Notes: a model not told the origin generated them from the letters alone. A stretch of 62,733 nt of DNA from Draconibacterium sp. (GCA_011620585.1 WOYV01000106.1:1-62733), one strand, 5' to 3'. Shown: positions 26,086-36,286, counted from the stretch's first letter. Program-made: numbers and translations.

Positions 26086-27408
26086 ATGAAAAATTCGTTC
26101 GAACAGCTCAAGGTAGCAAAGTCGATATTAAAGTCGCTCGATGATATTGGTTTTATCACCCCAACTCCTATTCAGCAAAAGGCAATTCCTATTATCAGCT
26201 CCGGAGTGAATTTGGTGGGAGTGGCACAAACGGGCACAGGGAAGACTGCAGCTTATCTGCTACCCTTACTCACGAAACTGAAAAAGCCTGAAGGAGTCGA
26301 TCCGCGCGTCATAATTTTGGTTCCAACACGTGAGTTGGCCATACAGGTTGGAGAAGACATTGCAGAGCTCACAACTTATTCGGATATCCGTCATGCCGCG
26401 ATTTTTGGTGGTATTGGATGGACTAAGCATGCAGCACTTGTTGAACCCGGTGTCGATATCCTGGTGGCTACACCCGGTCGTTTATGGGATCTTTATCAGC
26501 AAGGAGTATTACGATTTAAAAAGGTAAAACACCTGGTAATTGACGAAGCCGACCGCATGATGGATATGGGATTTATGCCGCAGCTTCAACAGTTACAGGA
26601 GATTATCCCAAGCAAGCGTCAAAACCTGTTATTCTCGGCAACCTTTTCAGAGGCTGTTGAAAAACTCACCGAAGAGTTTATCGACTTTTATGAGAAGCTG
26701 GAAATTGCCCCATCAGCAACCCCGGTGCGGCAGGTTACCCAAAAAGCATATGCAGTGCCCAATTTCAGAACCAAACTTAACCTGATCAGGTACTTGCTCG
26801 AAGACGAAGAAAAATTTAACCGGGTCGTCATTTTTGTACGGACCAAAGAACATGCGGAATCGGTATTTAAAGTTATTGAGCGAAAATCGGAAGGTGAGAA
26901 ACGGATCCTGCATTCGAACAAAGCACAAAATACCAGGATCAATGCCATCCAGGCTTTTAAAAGCGGAGATGTCCGTATTCTGATCACGACTGATGTTTCG
27001 GCACGCGGGATGGATGTGAGCGAGGTAAGCCATGTAATTAATTTTGATCTTCCGAAAGATTACGATGATTATATTCACCGAATTGGCCGGACGGCCCGGG
27101 CAGGGAAAAAAGGCGATGCGATCACATTGATCGATCCTTCGGACGAGTGGCACTGGGGAAAAATTGGAAAATTGATGCGTACAGACGTTAAAATTCTACC
27201 TCTTCCATTGGAAGTTGAACTGGTTGAAACCGCTTTTGCCGAGAATCAGGAGCAATTGCGGGAAATCGACCGTCAACGAAAAATTGACGATCCCAGTTAC
27301 CAGGGAGCCTTTCATCAAAAGAAACGTCGTGGTTCGGCAAAACGATCGTTTGAAGATAAGTTCTCAAGGACTAAAGCAAGGCAAAAACGAAATAAACGCA
27401 AAAAGTAA
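26086..27408 (+). CDS. DEAD-box RNA helicase
   Basis: A 440-residue ATP-dependent RNA helicase of the RhlE/RhlB kind. Motifs in order: Q motif TPIQQKAIP, Walker A AQTGTGKT, PTRELA, TPGRL, DEADRMMDMGF, SAT, ARGMDVSEV and HRIGRTARAGKKG. The C-terminal 45 residues are very basic (KKRRGSAKRSF, RQKRNKRKK), fitting RNA binding. It has its own promoter with a long leader and ends at a strong terminator. It probably acts in ribosome assembly or RNA turnover. Confidence 0.95.
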   Translation: MKNSFEQLKVAKSILKSLDDIGFITPTPIQQKAIPIISSGVNLVGVAQTGTGKTAAYLLPLLTKLKKPEGVDPRVIILVPTRELAIQVGEDIAELTTYSDIRHAAIFGGIGWTKHAALVEPGVDILVATPGRLWDLYQQGVLRFKKVKHLVIDEADRMMDMGFMPQLQQLQEIIPSKRQNLLFSATFSEAVEKLTEEFIDFYEKLEIAPSATPVRQVTQKAYAVPNFRTKLNLIRYLLEDEEKFNRVVIFVRTKEHAESVFKVIERKSEGEKRILHSNKAQNTRINAIQAFKSGDVRILITTDVSARGMDVSEVSHVINFDLPKDYDDYIHRIGRTARAGKKGDAITLIDPSDEWHWGKIGKLMRTDVKILPLPLEVELVETAFAENQEQLREIDRQRKIDDPSYQGAFHQKKRRGSAKRSFEDKFSRTKARQKRNKRKK

Positions 27409-27414
27409 TGTAAC

Positions 27415-27443
27415 AAAAAAGGGAAGCATTGCTTCCCTTTTTT
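27415..27443. terminator. Bidirectional terminator between the helicase and the exbD operon
   Basis: AAAAAAGGGAAGC / GCTTCCCTTTTTT, a perfect 13-bp stem with a 3-nt loop, with A and T tracts usable on both strands, between convergent genes. Confidence 0.92.
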
Positions 27444-27461
27444 GTATTGTAGCGTTTTGAA

Positions 27462-27929
27462 TTAATCAGCTTTTTTCCTTGCTGAATAGTTGATGTTCAA
27501 TGCAGCCGATTTCCGCAGTTCCTGCTTTACGTCGTTCACTATCCCCATCTTTGTATTTTCATCAATTTTCAATGAAGTAATCATCATTGGTTGTTCGTTC
27601 TCATCCCTTGCATTCCGTTCAGCGATAATAAAATCCTGTACATCGCCAACATCAGCAAATACGTCGTCCAACTGAATGCGCGGCGCTTTCCCGAATGTCT
27701 TTTGATACATCGGAAGCGGTTCACCTATGTAAATGTAGCTTACCAGGGATTTCTTTTCCAGTTTATCCAGCTCGGTGGCTGCCGGAAGGTGCATCCTAAC
27801 TTTGTAAGTTACTTCACGCATTGTTGTACTAACCATGAAAAAGAATAAAAGCATGAACACAATATCCGGCAATGAGGCCGTTGAAATAGGAGGTAACTCC
27901 TTCCCATCATTTTTTCTAAACTTGCTCAT
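27462..27929 (-). CDS. ExbD/TolR-family biopolymer transport protein (second copy)
   Basis: A 155-residue inner-membrane protein with one N-terminal membrane helix carrying the proton-coupling aspartate in SLPDIVFMLLFFFMV (Asp22), then a periplasmic domain of about 110 residues. It is the last gene of the leftward operon exbB-membrane protein-exbD-exbD. In Bacteroidota such operons energise TonB-dependent transport or gliding-type functions. The two ExbD proteins differ in length and periplasmic sequence, so they are not recent duplicates. Confidence 0.9.
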   Translation of the reverse strand: MSKFRKNDGKELPPISTASLPDIVFMLLFFFMVSTTMREVTYKVRMHLPAATELDKLEKKSLVSYIYIGEPLPMYQKTFGKAPRIQLDDVFADVGDVQDFIIAERNARDENEQPMMITSLKIDENTKMGIVNDVKQELRKSAALNINYSARKKAD

Positions 27930-27940
27930 ATCTTATTCTT

Positions 27941-28513
27941 TTAAATTTTACCTTTTGGTTCAGCTTCAGAAATTTTTTGCGGATAAATCTCACGAATAGC
28001 ATTTTGTTTATCTGCTTCAAGTTCCTTGTAAGGTTTTCCGAATTTATTCTTGGCTAATTCATCTCTTAGTTCATTAATGGCAGCAACCAGCTCGTTTTGT
28101 ACAGCGAGATACGTTCCGTATTTCGTGTCGAGGTCGTTACGCAACGAAATCACCCCTTTACTTACCATAAATTCTCCAAAATATGGAATTTCCTTGGGTT
28201 CTTTCTCAGGCAGGTCTTGGTCGTTAAATGGATTATCCATAAACTCTTTTGCCCTTTCGCGCAGGTTCTCAATACGTTCGTAGTCTCCTTCAACCAAAAG
28301 ATCGTTGTTTTTGTTCACCAGCACCACGAACACGTTGCGTTCGTTAATCTGCTGATCTTCATCCGGCATATCTTTTGGGTCTACCCACTGGGGTAATTTT
28401 CTACGGAGACCGCTGTCAACATCCATCGTGGTTGTTACCAGGAAAAAGATCAGCAACATAAATGCGATATCTGCTAACGATGCTGACGGTATTTCAGGTA
28501 TTTTTTTAGACAT
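27941..28513 (-). CDS. ExbD/TolR-family biopolymer transport protein (first copy)
   Basis: A 190-residue protein with a single membrane helix near the N-terminus containing the key aspartate in SLADIAFMLLIFFLV (Asp15), and a larger, highly charged periplasmic region with Asp/Glu/Lys-rich stretches. It lies 35 bp after the membrane protein gene and 11 bp before the second exbD. It should form the ExbB5-ExbD2 motor with the ExbB at 29.0 kb, possibly as a hetero-dimer with the second ExbD. Confidence 0.9.
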   Translation of the reverse strand: MSKKIPEIPSASLADIAFMLLIFFLVTTTMDVDSGLRRKLPQWVDPKDMPDEDQQINERNVFVVLVNKNNDLLVEGDYERIENLRERAKEFMDNPFNDQDLPEKEPKEIPYFGEFMVSKGVISLRNDLDTKYGTYLAVQNELVAAINELRDELAKNKFGKPYKELEADKQNAIREIYPQKISEAEPKGKI

Positions 28514-28548
28514 AACTTATTTTCCTGTTTTTATTACCACGATTATTA

Positions 28549-29010
28549 TCATCTGAAAAAACGCATTACTGATGATGATGCAACGGCTAAAACTGCCAAT
28601 ACAAGCAGGATATAGGTTGCATATAATCCAGTATCTACTAGTTTCGCAACTTGTTCATTCAGGGTTCCGTCGGCGATGAACTTGTCGACACCTATAAATT
28701 GTGGAATTTCAGGTGATGCAAGTAAATAAGAAATCAACGCAACCACGCCCAGAAATGCAATGGAGATAAGACCTCCTTTTGCCGCTTTTTTATCGGTGAA
28801 CATGTGGAACAGCGATGCAAGGACCGCTACTGCTGCACCAAAAATCACAAGTATGTAAGCCCAGATCAGGTTGGTGTTCACCCAACTCAGCATTGCAGGA
28901 TCGGTTTTTACATCTTCGTTAATGTTAACTACCAACGAAATGATAAGTATAGCCGAAACAATGAGAAGAGCCCACAGTACTATAGTAACTATTTTACCTG
29001 TTTTACTCAT
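28549..29010 (-). CDS. Four-TM membrane protein in the exbB-exbD operon
   Basis: A 153-residue hydrophobic protein with four predicted membrane helices (about 6-27, 47-68, 78-97, 125-146). No recognised domain or polar motif. It lies between exbB (12 bp) and exbD (35 bp), so it is translated with the motor and is probably an accessory subunit. The same gene position occupied by a small membrane protein is something I have seen in other Bacteroidota exbBD operons, but its role is unassigned. Confidence 0.75.
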   Translation of the reverse strand: MSKTGKIVTIVLWALLIVSAILIISLVVNINEDVKTDPAMLSWVNTNLIWAYILVIFGAAVAVLASLFHMFTDKKAAKGGLISIAFLGVVALISYLLASPEIPQFIGVDKFIADGTLNEQVAKLVDTGLYATYILLVLAVLAVASSSVMRFFR

Positions 29011-29022
29011 TTCCCAGTACTC

Positions 29023-29829
29023 CTATTTTTTCATGTTATATTTTACCAACAAGTCAATCAACGAGATGGAAGCATCTTCCATGTTGTTGATGATGCTATC
29101 GATTTTTGCTACACAGTAGTTGTAGAAAATCTGAAGGATGATAGCAACAATAAGACCTGTTACGGTTGTAATCAAAGCAACTTTAATACCACCGGCTACC
29201 AGTGAGGGAGAAATGTCCCCTGCAATCTCGATAGCATCGAAAGCGCCAATCATCCCGATTACTGTACCCATGAAACCTAACATAGGGGCAAGAGCAATAA
29301 AAAGAGCGATCCAGCTCAGGCCTTTTTCCATAAGACCAGCCTGAACGCCACCGTAAGAAATAACTGTTTTTTCGACTACATCGATGCCATGGTCGAAACG
29401 ATCAAGACCCTGGTAAAAAATACTTGCAACCGGGCCACGGGTGTTGCGGCAAACGTCTTTTGCTGCTTCCACACCACCGCTTTCGAGCGCTTCTTCTACA
29501 TTGGCAAGTAATTTCTTAGTGTTGCTGGTAGCCAAGTTCAGATAAAGAACTCTTTCAATCGAGAAAGCCAAACCCAGGATAAGCGTAATCAATACGAATG
29601 TCATGAAAGTAGGGCCACCTTCAATAAATTTTTGTTTTAACTGGCTGTGGAAAGATTTACCTTCTTCAGCAACGGCTGCCGCTTCTTCTTCAGGATCAGC
29701 AGACATATCTACCTGTTCGGTAGTAGATTCTTCTGGAGCAGCAGCTTGTTCTTCCTGAGCAAGTACTACATTAGATGCCATAAAAAACAGCACCCCAAAT
29801 ACGGCTATTAACGCGAATAGTCTTTTCAT
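29023..29829 (-). CDS. exbB: MotA/TolQ/ExbB proton-channel protein
   Basis: A 268-residue protein. The N-terminus is a signal-like hydrophobic stretch (residues 5-24, ending VLAQE) followed by an acidic, Ala-rich periplasmic linker (EEQAAAPEESTTEQVD). Then come the three ExbB helices, the first at about 72-95, the last two in the conserved PMLGFMGTVIGMIGAFDAI and VALITTVTGLIVAIILQ. First gene of the operon, with 135 bp upstream free of genes. The N-terminal extension is typical of the Bacteroidota form. Confidence 0.92.
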   Translation of the reverse strand: MKRLFALIAVFGVLFFMASNVVLAQEEQAAAPEESTTEQVDMSADPEEEAAAVAEEGKSFHSQLKQKFIEGGPTFMTFVLITLILGLAFSIERVLYLNLATSNTKKLLANVEEALESGGVEAAKDVCRNTRGPVASIFYQGLDRFDHGIDVVEKTVISYGGVQAGLMEKGLSWIALFIALAPMLGFMGTVIGMIGAFDAIEIAGDISPSLVAGGIKVALITTVTGLIVAIILQIFYNYCVAKIDSIINNMEDASISLIDLLVKYNMKK

Positions 29830-29962
29830 AATTGATTTGAATTTTTAATTAATAATCTTTTTGATTTTTATTTTATTATTGATCTTGAATTAAATATCCT
29901 TCAATACCACAAAAAACATGCCTTTACAATAACTTCATTATTTAGAACTAAATCCCTCCTTT

Positions 29963-30051
<89 letters not shown>

Positions 30052-30115
30052 AGATTAAACTGGCTCCGAAAACAAGGGCTGCAAATTAATAAAAAAATGC
30101 GAAAAACAAAGGGGG

Positions 30116-31159
30116 CTATTCACTAATTTCCCCTCTCATATTTTTATTGAGATAAATTTTGATTTCGTCCGGTGTCAAATCCTGTCCAAGCAAGAACATG
30201 AGTTTGGTAATGGCTGCTTCTGTGGTCATGTCTTTACCCGAAACAACTCCGGCATTCATCAGTTCGAGACTGGTTTGGTATTGCCCCATAACCACCTTGC
30301 CTCCTTCGCATTGTGTTACATTCAATATAATTAATCCATTTTTAATGGCCCGTTTTATACAATTGGTTAGCCATCTTGACGTAGGTACATTGCCCGATCC
30401 AAAAGTTTCCAAAATTACCCCTTTTAAACCCGGAGTATTCAGAATCGAGTTCATTACGTTTTGGTTAATTCCCGGAAACATTTTTAAAATTACCACATTA
30501 TCGTCGAAATTGGTGTTCACTTTTAGTATTCCCTGGTTCTCCTGGCGGTAAATAAACTCGTTACTGTATTTAATATCGATACCGGCTACTCCTAAAGCCG
30601 GATAGTTTACTGAACGGAAAGCACTGAACATGTCGGCATCGTGCTTTACAGTGCGGTTCCCGCGGTATAACGTAAAATCGAAGTAAATACAAACTTCGGG
30701 GACGATGCTCACACCATTATTTTTGGCCGCGGCGATTTCAACAGCCGTTATCAGGTTTTCCTTTCCGTCGGTACGGATCATGCCAATGGGCAATTGCGAA
30801 CCGGTTAAAATAATTGGTTTGTCGAGATTCTCGAACATAAAACTCAGGGCAGAAGCTGTGTAAGCCATTGTATCGGTTCCATGCAGCACCACAAAACCGT
30901 CGAACTGAGTATAGTTGCGCTCAATGGTTTTTGCGATTTTGATCCAGGTGATCGGATTCATATTCGACGAATCGAGCGCCGGGGTAAAGGTGATGGTTTT
31001 GATAATGAAGTCGAACCTTTTGAGTTCGGGCACCACTTCCTGGATTTTTTCGAAACTAACCGGAACAAGTGTTCGGTTCTGAGGATGTTGCACCATACCG
31101 ATGGTACCCCCGGTGTAGATGATAAGGATGGATGTTTTTTTGTCGGTAGCGCTCTTCAT
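30116..31159 (-). CDS. ansA: Type I L-asparaginase
   Basis: A 347-residue cytoplasmic asparaginase converting asparagine to aspartate and ammonia. The first active-site Thr is in IIYTGGTIGM (T16) and the second Thr-Asp is in HGTDTMAYTASALSFM; a conserved lysine lies in the DGKEN segment. No signal peptide, so it is the type I form. It is 27 bp upstream of the tRNA in the same direction of reading but tRNA and ansA are likely separate units. Confidence 0.94.
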   Translation of the reverse strand: MKSATDKKTSILIIYTGGTIGMVQHPQNRTLVPVSFEKIQEVVPELKRFDFIIKTITFTPALDSSNMNPITWIKIAKTIERNYTQFDGFVVLHGTDTMAYTASALSFMFENLDKPIILTGSQLPIGMIRTDGKENLITAVEIAAAKNNGVSIVPEVCIYFDFTLYRGNRTVKHDADMFSAFRSVNYPALGVAGIDIKYSNEFIYRQENQGILKVNTNFDDNVVILKMFPGINQNVMNSILNTPGLKGVILETFGSGNVPTSRWLTNCIKRAIKNGLIILNVTQCEGGKVVMGQYQTSLELMNAGVVSGKDMTTEAAITKLMFLLGQDLTPDEIKIYLNKNMRGEISE

Positions 31160-31186
31160 TTTGCTCAGGATACGAGTTGCAAGTTA

Positions 31187-31951
31187 TTAAATTTCGAATA
31201 ACTTGCGCGCGTTCTGCGTTGTTATTTCGGCTACGCGGGTGAGAGGAACATTGTATATCTCGGAAAGCTTTTGAGCGATGAAAACCAGGTAAGCGCTTTC
31301 GTTTCGTTTTCCGCGTTTTGGTACTGGGGCCAGATACGGAGAGTCGGTTTCGAGAACAAGATGTTCAAGATTGATTTTGCTGATTACTTCGTCGAGATTA
31401 CTGTTTTTGAATGTTACCACTCCTCCGATTCCCAGGTGAAATCCAACATCGATCACTTTCTGTGCTTCGTTTTCATTTCCGGTAAAACAATGGAATATTC
31501 CTTTCAGGTGGCCATCCTGTTCTTCTTTTACAATTTTGTATGTTTCTTCAAATGAATTCCGCACATGGATAACAACGGGTAGGTTTCTCTGTTTGGCAAG
31601 TTTTATCTGGTATCTGAAAACCTCCTTTTGTTCTTCTTCAAATTTCTTCGCCCAATACAAATCGATCCCAATTTCGCCAATGCCATGAAATTTTCGTTTG
31701 TCGAGCCAATATTCCATGGCCTGAAGTTCATCTTTATAATCCTCTTCAACCGAAGTGGGGTGCAAGCCAATTAATGGGTAGCATAAATGCGGATATGCAT
31801 CAACCAGATCGAGCATGTGCTTGATTGAGCCAGAGTCGATATTTGGAAGAATGATTTTTTTTACACCACTTTCGTAAGCCCGTTGCAGGGCTTCATCGCG
31901 ATCGTGTGTGAAATCTTCCGAATAAATATGAGAATGCGTATCTATCAGCAT
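31187..31951 (-). CDS. tatD: TatD-family metal-dependent hydrolase
   Basis: A 254-residue TIM-barrel hydrolase (3'-5' exonuclease/DNase in characterised members) with the metal motif HSH at the N-terminus (LIDTHSHIY), GEIGIDLYW in the middle and the ETDSPYLAP motif near the C-terminus. I prefer the ATG at 31951; the longer frame starts at a TTG (31969) that sits inside the -7 promoter element. It lies 27 bp before ansA and is probably cotranscribed with it. Confidence 0.92.
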   Translation of the reverse strand: MLIDTHSHIYSEDFTHDRDEALQRAYESGVKKIILPNIDSGSIKHMLDLVDAYPHLCYPLIGLHPTSVEEDYKDELQAMEYWLDKRKFHGIGEIGIDLYWAKKFEEEQKEVFRYQIKLAKQRNLPVVIHVRNSFEETYKIVKEEQDGHLKGIFHCFTGNENEAQKVIDVGFHLGIGGVVTFKNSNLDEVISKINLEHLVLETDSPYLAPVPKRGKRNESAYLVFIAQKLSEIYNVPLTRVAEITTQNARKLFEI

Positions 31952-31966
31952 TTTTTGAAATTTCGA

Positions 31967-31995
31967 CAAATGTAGAAAAGTGTTTTTTTTACCAA
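31967..31995 (-). promoter_or_regulatory. Promoter of tatD-ansA
   Basis: On the minus strand TTG (31993-31995), 18-bp spacer, TACATTTG (31967-31974). It overlaps the alternative TTG start at 31969, so translation must begin downstream, at 31951. Confidence 0.6.
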
Positions 31996-32066
31996 GCCTG
32001 TTTTATATTATCATATATTTAAATTTAACATTGGCTCCGTAATTCTTGTTTTAAAGTAGGGCATAA

Positions 32067-32096
32067 AAAAATCCGCTGGTAATTCAGCGGATTTTT
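32067..32096 (-). terminator. Terminator of gdhA
   Basis: AAAATCCGCTG / CAGCGGATTTTT, a long perfect stem with a 6-nt loop, 21 bp downstream of the gdhA stop, with T-tract on the minus strand. Confidence 0.9.
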
Positions 32097-32116
32097 AATC
32101 TTATGTTTAGATTCTA

Positions 32117-33451
32117 TTATACAACTCCCTGAGCAAGCATGGCTTCTGCCACTTTTACGAATCCGCCCACGTTGGCTCCTTTTACATAGTCGATTTTTTG
32201 ACCATTTTTGCCATATTCAACGCAGGTTTCGTGAATGTTCCGCATAATACCATGCAGGCGGTTATCCACTTCTTCTTTAGGCCAGTTAATACGCATACTG
32301 TTCTGCGACATTTCCAAGCCCGATACTGCAACTCCGCCTGCATTTACTGCCTTTCCCGGTGCGTATATCATATTCTCGGAAAGGTATTCAACGGCTTCTG
32401 CAGTACAACCCATATTTGATGCCTCGGCCAACATTTTACATCCGTTTTTTGCAAGTTCTTTGGCATCTGACAAACAAACTTCATTTTCGGTAGCACAAGG
32501 CATGGCAATATCAACGGGTACTTCCCACGGCCGTTTGTTGGGAACAAAATGAGCTCCAAATTCATCGGCATAAGGAGCAACCACATCGTTGTTGGTCGCA
32601 CGCAGCTCGAGCAAGTAATCGATTTTATCGCCGCTAATTCCTTCTTTGTCGTATATGTAACCATCTGGCCCCGAAATGGTAACAACTTTACCCCCCAATT
32701 CATTTACCTTGGCAATTGCGCCCCAGGCAACATTTCCGAAACCTGAAACCGAAACGGTTTGACCAGCGATGTCAGAACCAATCTCGTGCAACATATGTTG
32801 TGCGAAATAAACGGCTCCAAAGCCGGTAGCTTCGGGACGGATCAAACTTCCTCCCCAGGCCAGTCCTTTTCCGGTAAGCACACCGGTAAATTCGTTTTTC
32901 AGTCGTTTGTATTGTCCGAAAAGATAACCGATCTCGCGGCCACCCACACCGATGTCGCCTGCCGGTACGTCGGTGTTAGGCCCGATGTGGCGATATAATT
33001 CGCTCATAAACGACTGGCAAAATCGCATGATTTCTCCATCGGTTTTTCCTTTTGGGCTGAAATCGGAGCCACCTTTACCACCTCCCATCGGGAGCGTAGT
33101 CAAGCTGTTTTTAAAGGTCTGTTCGAAACCCAGAAATTTTAAGATGCTGAGGGTAACGCTGGCGTGAAAACGCAGACCTCCCTTGTACGGGCCGAGTGCG
33201 GAGTTGAATTCAACGCGGTAGCCACGGTTGATCTGCACTTCTCCACGATCGTCAACCCAAGGTACACGGAACATGATTACCCTTTCGGGCTCGCACATTC
33301 TTTCGAGTATTTTTGCTTTTTGATAACGCGGATTTTTTTTGTAAAAATCCCAAACAGAGGTAATTACTTCTTCCACTGCCTGGTGGAATTCATTTTCCCC
33401 CGGAGTTCTTCTCTCCAAATTCGTAATGAATTCATTTATGTCTGACATCAT
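32117..33451 (-). CDS. gdhA: Glutamate dehydrogenase, hexameric NADP type
   Basis: A 444-residue enzyme interconverting 2-oxoglutarate plus ammonia and glutamate, the main route of ammonia fixation in many Bacteroidota. Substrate-binding PMGGGKGGSDFSPKGK contains the catalytic lysines, followed by PAGDIGVGGREIGYL and the dinucleotide-binding SVSGFGNVAWGA. Two ATG codons in tandem (33451, 33448) are possible starts. It is a single-gene unit with a good promoter and terminator. Confidence 0.97.
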   Translation of the reverse strand: MMSDINEFITNLERRTPGENEFHQAVEEVITSVWDFYKKNPRYQKAKILERMCEPERVIMFRVPWVDDRGEVQINRGYRVEFNSALGPYKGGLRFHASVTLSILKFLGFEQTFKNSLTTLPMGGGKGGSDFSPKGKTDGEIMRFCQSFMSELYRHIGPNTDVPAGDIGVGGREIGYLFGQYKRLKNEFTGVLTGKGLAWGGSLIRPEATGFGAVYFAQHMLHEIGSDIAGQTVSVSGFGNVAWGAIAKVNELGGKVVTISGPDGYIYDKEGISGDKIDYLLELRATNNDVVAPYADEFGAHFVPNKRPWEVPVDIAMPCATENEVCLSDAKELAKNGCKMLAEASNMGCTAEAVEYLSENMIYAPGKAVNAGGVAVSGLEMSQNSMRINWPKEEVDNRLHGIMRNIHETCVEYGKNGQKIDYVKGANVGGFVKVAEAMLAQGVV

Positions 33452-33478
33452 TCGTAGATTATTAATTGATTAACGGGT

Positions 33479-33510
33479 CAAAGGTAGGGAACTTCGGAAT
33501 GAAAAAACAA
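33479..33510 (-). promoter_or_regulatory. Promoter of gdhA
   Basis: On the minus strand TTG (33508-33510), 21-bp spacer, TACCTTTG (33479-33486). Initiation near 33472 gives a leader of about 20-24 nt. Confidence 0.65.
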
Positions 33511-33618
33511 GCGCTAAATCAGAATTATTTAAAACTTAAGTGTCATGTAGTCAATGTGTTATGACAGAATAAAAGATGTTAAAAAACACTGTCTGACGAT
33601 TGTCAGGATTTTGGGCAT

Positions 33619-33652
33619 AAAAAAAGCCCCCCAAAAGATAGGGGAGCCTTTT
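33619..33652 (-). terminator. Terminator of groEL
   Basis: On the minus strand GGCTCCCC pairs with GGGGGGCT (one G-U) around an 8-nt loop and is followed by seven T; it lies about 30 bp after the groEL stop. Confidence 0.85.
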
Positions 33653-33683
33653 ATATGAATAATTTGTCAATTATGATTTATTC

Positions 33684-35342
<1,659 letters not shown>

Positions 35343-35359
35343 TTAAACACTCAATAATT

Positions 35360-35374
35360 CGTCGCTTTGCGACG
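35360..35374 (-). other. Short perfect hairpin in the groEL leader
   Basis: CGTCGC/GCGACG with a 3-nt loop, about 40 bp before the groEL ATG and after the groES relic. It may be an RNA stability or regulatory element, or simply a remnant; no T-run follows, so it is not a terminator. Confidence 0.45.
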
Positions 35375-35401
35375 TCAAAAAAATAATTGGTACATTAATG
35401 T

Positions 35402-35601
35402 TTAACTCCGTACCCGAGTTCTTCCTTTGAATACATGACCTCCGACCTTTATTCCCGTTGGCTCGTCTTTATTATCCGTACCAACATTAACTTAGTCCGG
35501 TTTAGAGTCGGGAATCATATTTCAGGAGGAAGCTTTTTCTTCGGTTCCTGTGTTTTTACCAGGATTTTGCCTGCCAGGATTTTACTTTTGAATTCTGTCA
35601 T
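35402..35601 (-). pseudogene. groES: Decayed groES (10-kDa chaperonin)
   Basis: Directly upstream of groEL on the same strand, the two consecutive frames read as pieces of GroES. From the ATG at 35601: KILAGKILVKTQEPKKK, matching the usual start (K-LA-K/R-VLVKP-EAEEKT). After a stop and a frame change, IPDSKPD matches the IIIPDSAKEKP loop-end motif. After an in-frame TAA, VNVGTDNKDEPTGIKVGGHVFKGR matches V-VG-GKKDEP-xIKVGD-V-YGK. The C-terminal ~25 residues are missing. At least one frameshift, one stop, a lost Gly-Gly-Ile mobile-loop end and a 3' truncation make a working protein very unlikely. Full-length GroES is about 90-95 residues; this is 200 nt. Confidence 0.75.
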
Positions 35602-35734
35602 TAATGTAATTTAATGATTAAACATGTTTTTATTTCGACACGGTGTTTGTATCATATTTTATGCCAAGTGGTAATTTTTGTATATCCGTCTGAAAACAAG
35701 GACAAAATAGCACACGCAACATTTTGCAAATAGG

Positions 35735-35851
35735 ATGAATGGGTGTAATCCTTCTCACAGTCAGATGATTAAGCCGAGTGACAAGTTCTCTGACAGGCTG
35801 GCAGAAGAAATGATATATCGGGTACTTTCCTGCAAAGAAAAGAATCGTTGA
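35735..35851 (+). CDS. Candidate 38-residue small protein, unknown
   Basis: A rightward frame from ATG 35735 to TGA, starting MNGCNPSHSQ and containing SDRLAEEMIYRVLSCKEKN, a plausible amphipathic helix. It lies in the gene-poor kilobase upstream of the groES relic, and two plus-strand terminators follow (35903 and 35996). No promoter of the usual form is clear and I recognise no family, so it may be a relic of a larger gene, a small RNA, or chance. Confidence 0.2.
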   Translation: MNGCNPSHSQMIKPSDKFSDRLAEEMIYRVLSCKEKNR

Positions 35852-35902
35852 TTTTGCGATTAATCGTTATGGATTTTTTAATGCTGAAAAACGCGCTAAA
35901 TG

Positions 35903-35930
35903 AAAAAGCAGCTCAACAGCTGCTTTTTTA
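35903..35930. terminator. Bidirectional terminator in the gene-poor region
   Basis: AAAAAGCAGCT / AGCTGCTTTTT, an 11-bp perfect stem with loop CAAC and A/T tracts on both sides. No recognised gene ends here, which implies an unannotated or lost transcript. Confidence 0.8.
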
Positions 35931-35995
35931 CCTTTAAAACTCATACAAGAGTAAAAAGAATTGTTATGGTGTTGTATTTTCTTTTTCCTGAAAGA

Positions 35996-36024
35996 AGGGG
36001 CAGCTTCAACAAGCGCCCCTATTT
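35996..36024 (+). terminator. Second plus-strand terminator in the gene-poor region
   Basis: AGGGGC-A-GCTT / AAGC-GCCCCT with loop CAAC and one bulged A, followed by ATTTT on the plus strand. It has the same loop sequence as the terminator 70 bp to the left. It again ends no recognised gene. The rest of the gap (36025-36286) shows no gene. Confidence 0.7.
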
Positions 36025-36170
36025 TAACCCCCAAACACACAATAAGTCAGAATGACCTATCGCTACAAAGAACTTATTTTTTTTTGAATTGCTTCCTATC
36101 AATTTTTCCGATTCAGGCAGTTTCATCCAATGCTGATTAGGTTTCAGAAAACCGGAATTTGTCGCCCAGA

Positions 36171-36203
36171 AAAATTTACCTTTCTGCTCAGGAAAATTTA
36201 CCT
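36171..36203. repeat. Two 11-bp direct repeats with 22-bp period
   Basis: AAAATTTACCT occurs at 36171-36181 and at 36193-36203, exactly two helical turns apart, in the gene-poor region. They could be a binding site for a regulator or chance in AT-rich DNA. Confidence 0.35.
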
Positions 36204-36286
36204 AAACCCCGATATTGCTTTTCTGATTTATGGCTTTGAACAGGTGAAATTTAAACGGTGCAGGGTTGGTATCTTTTCAGAAAAAT

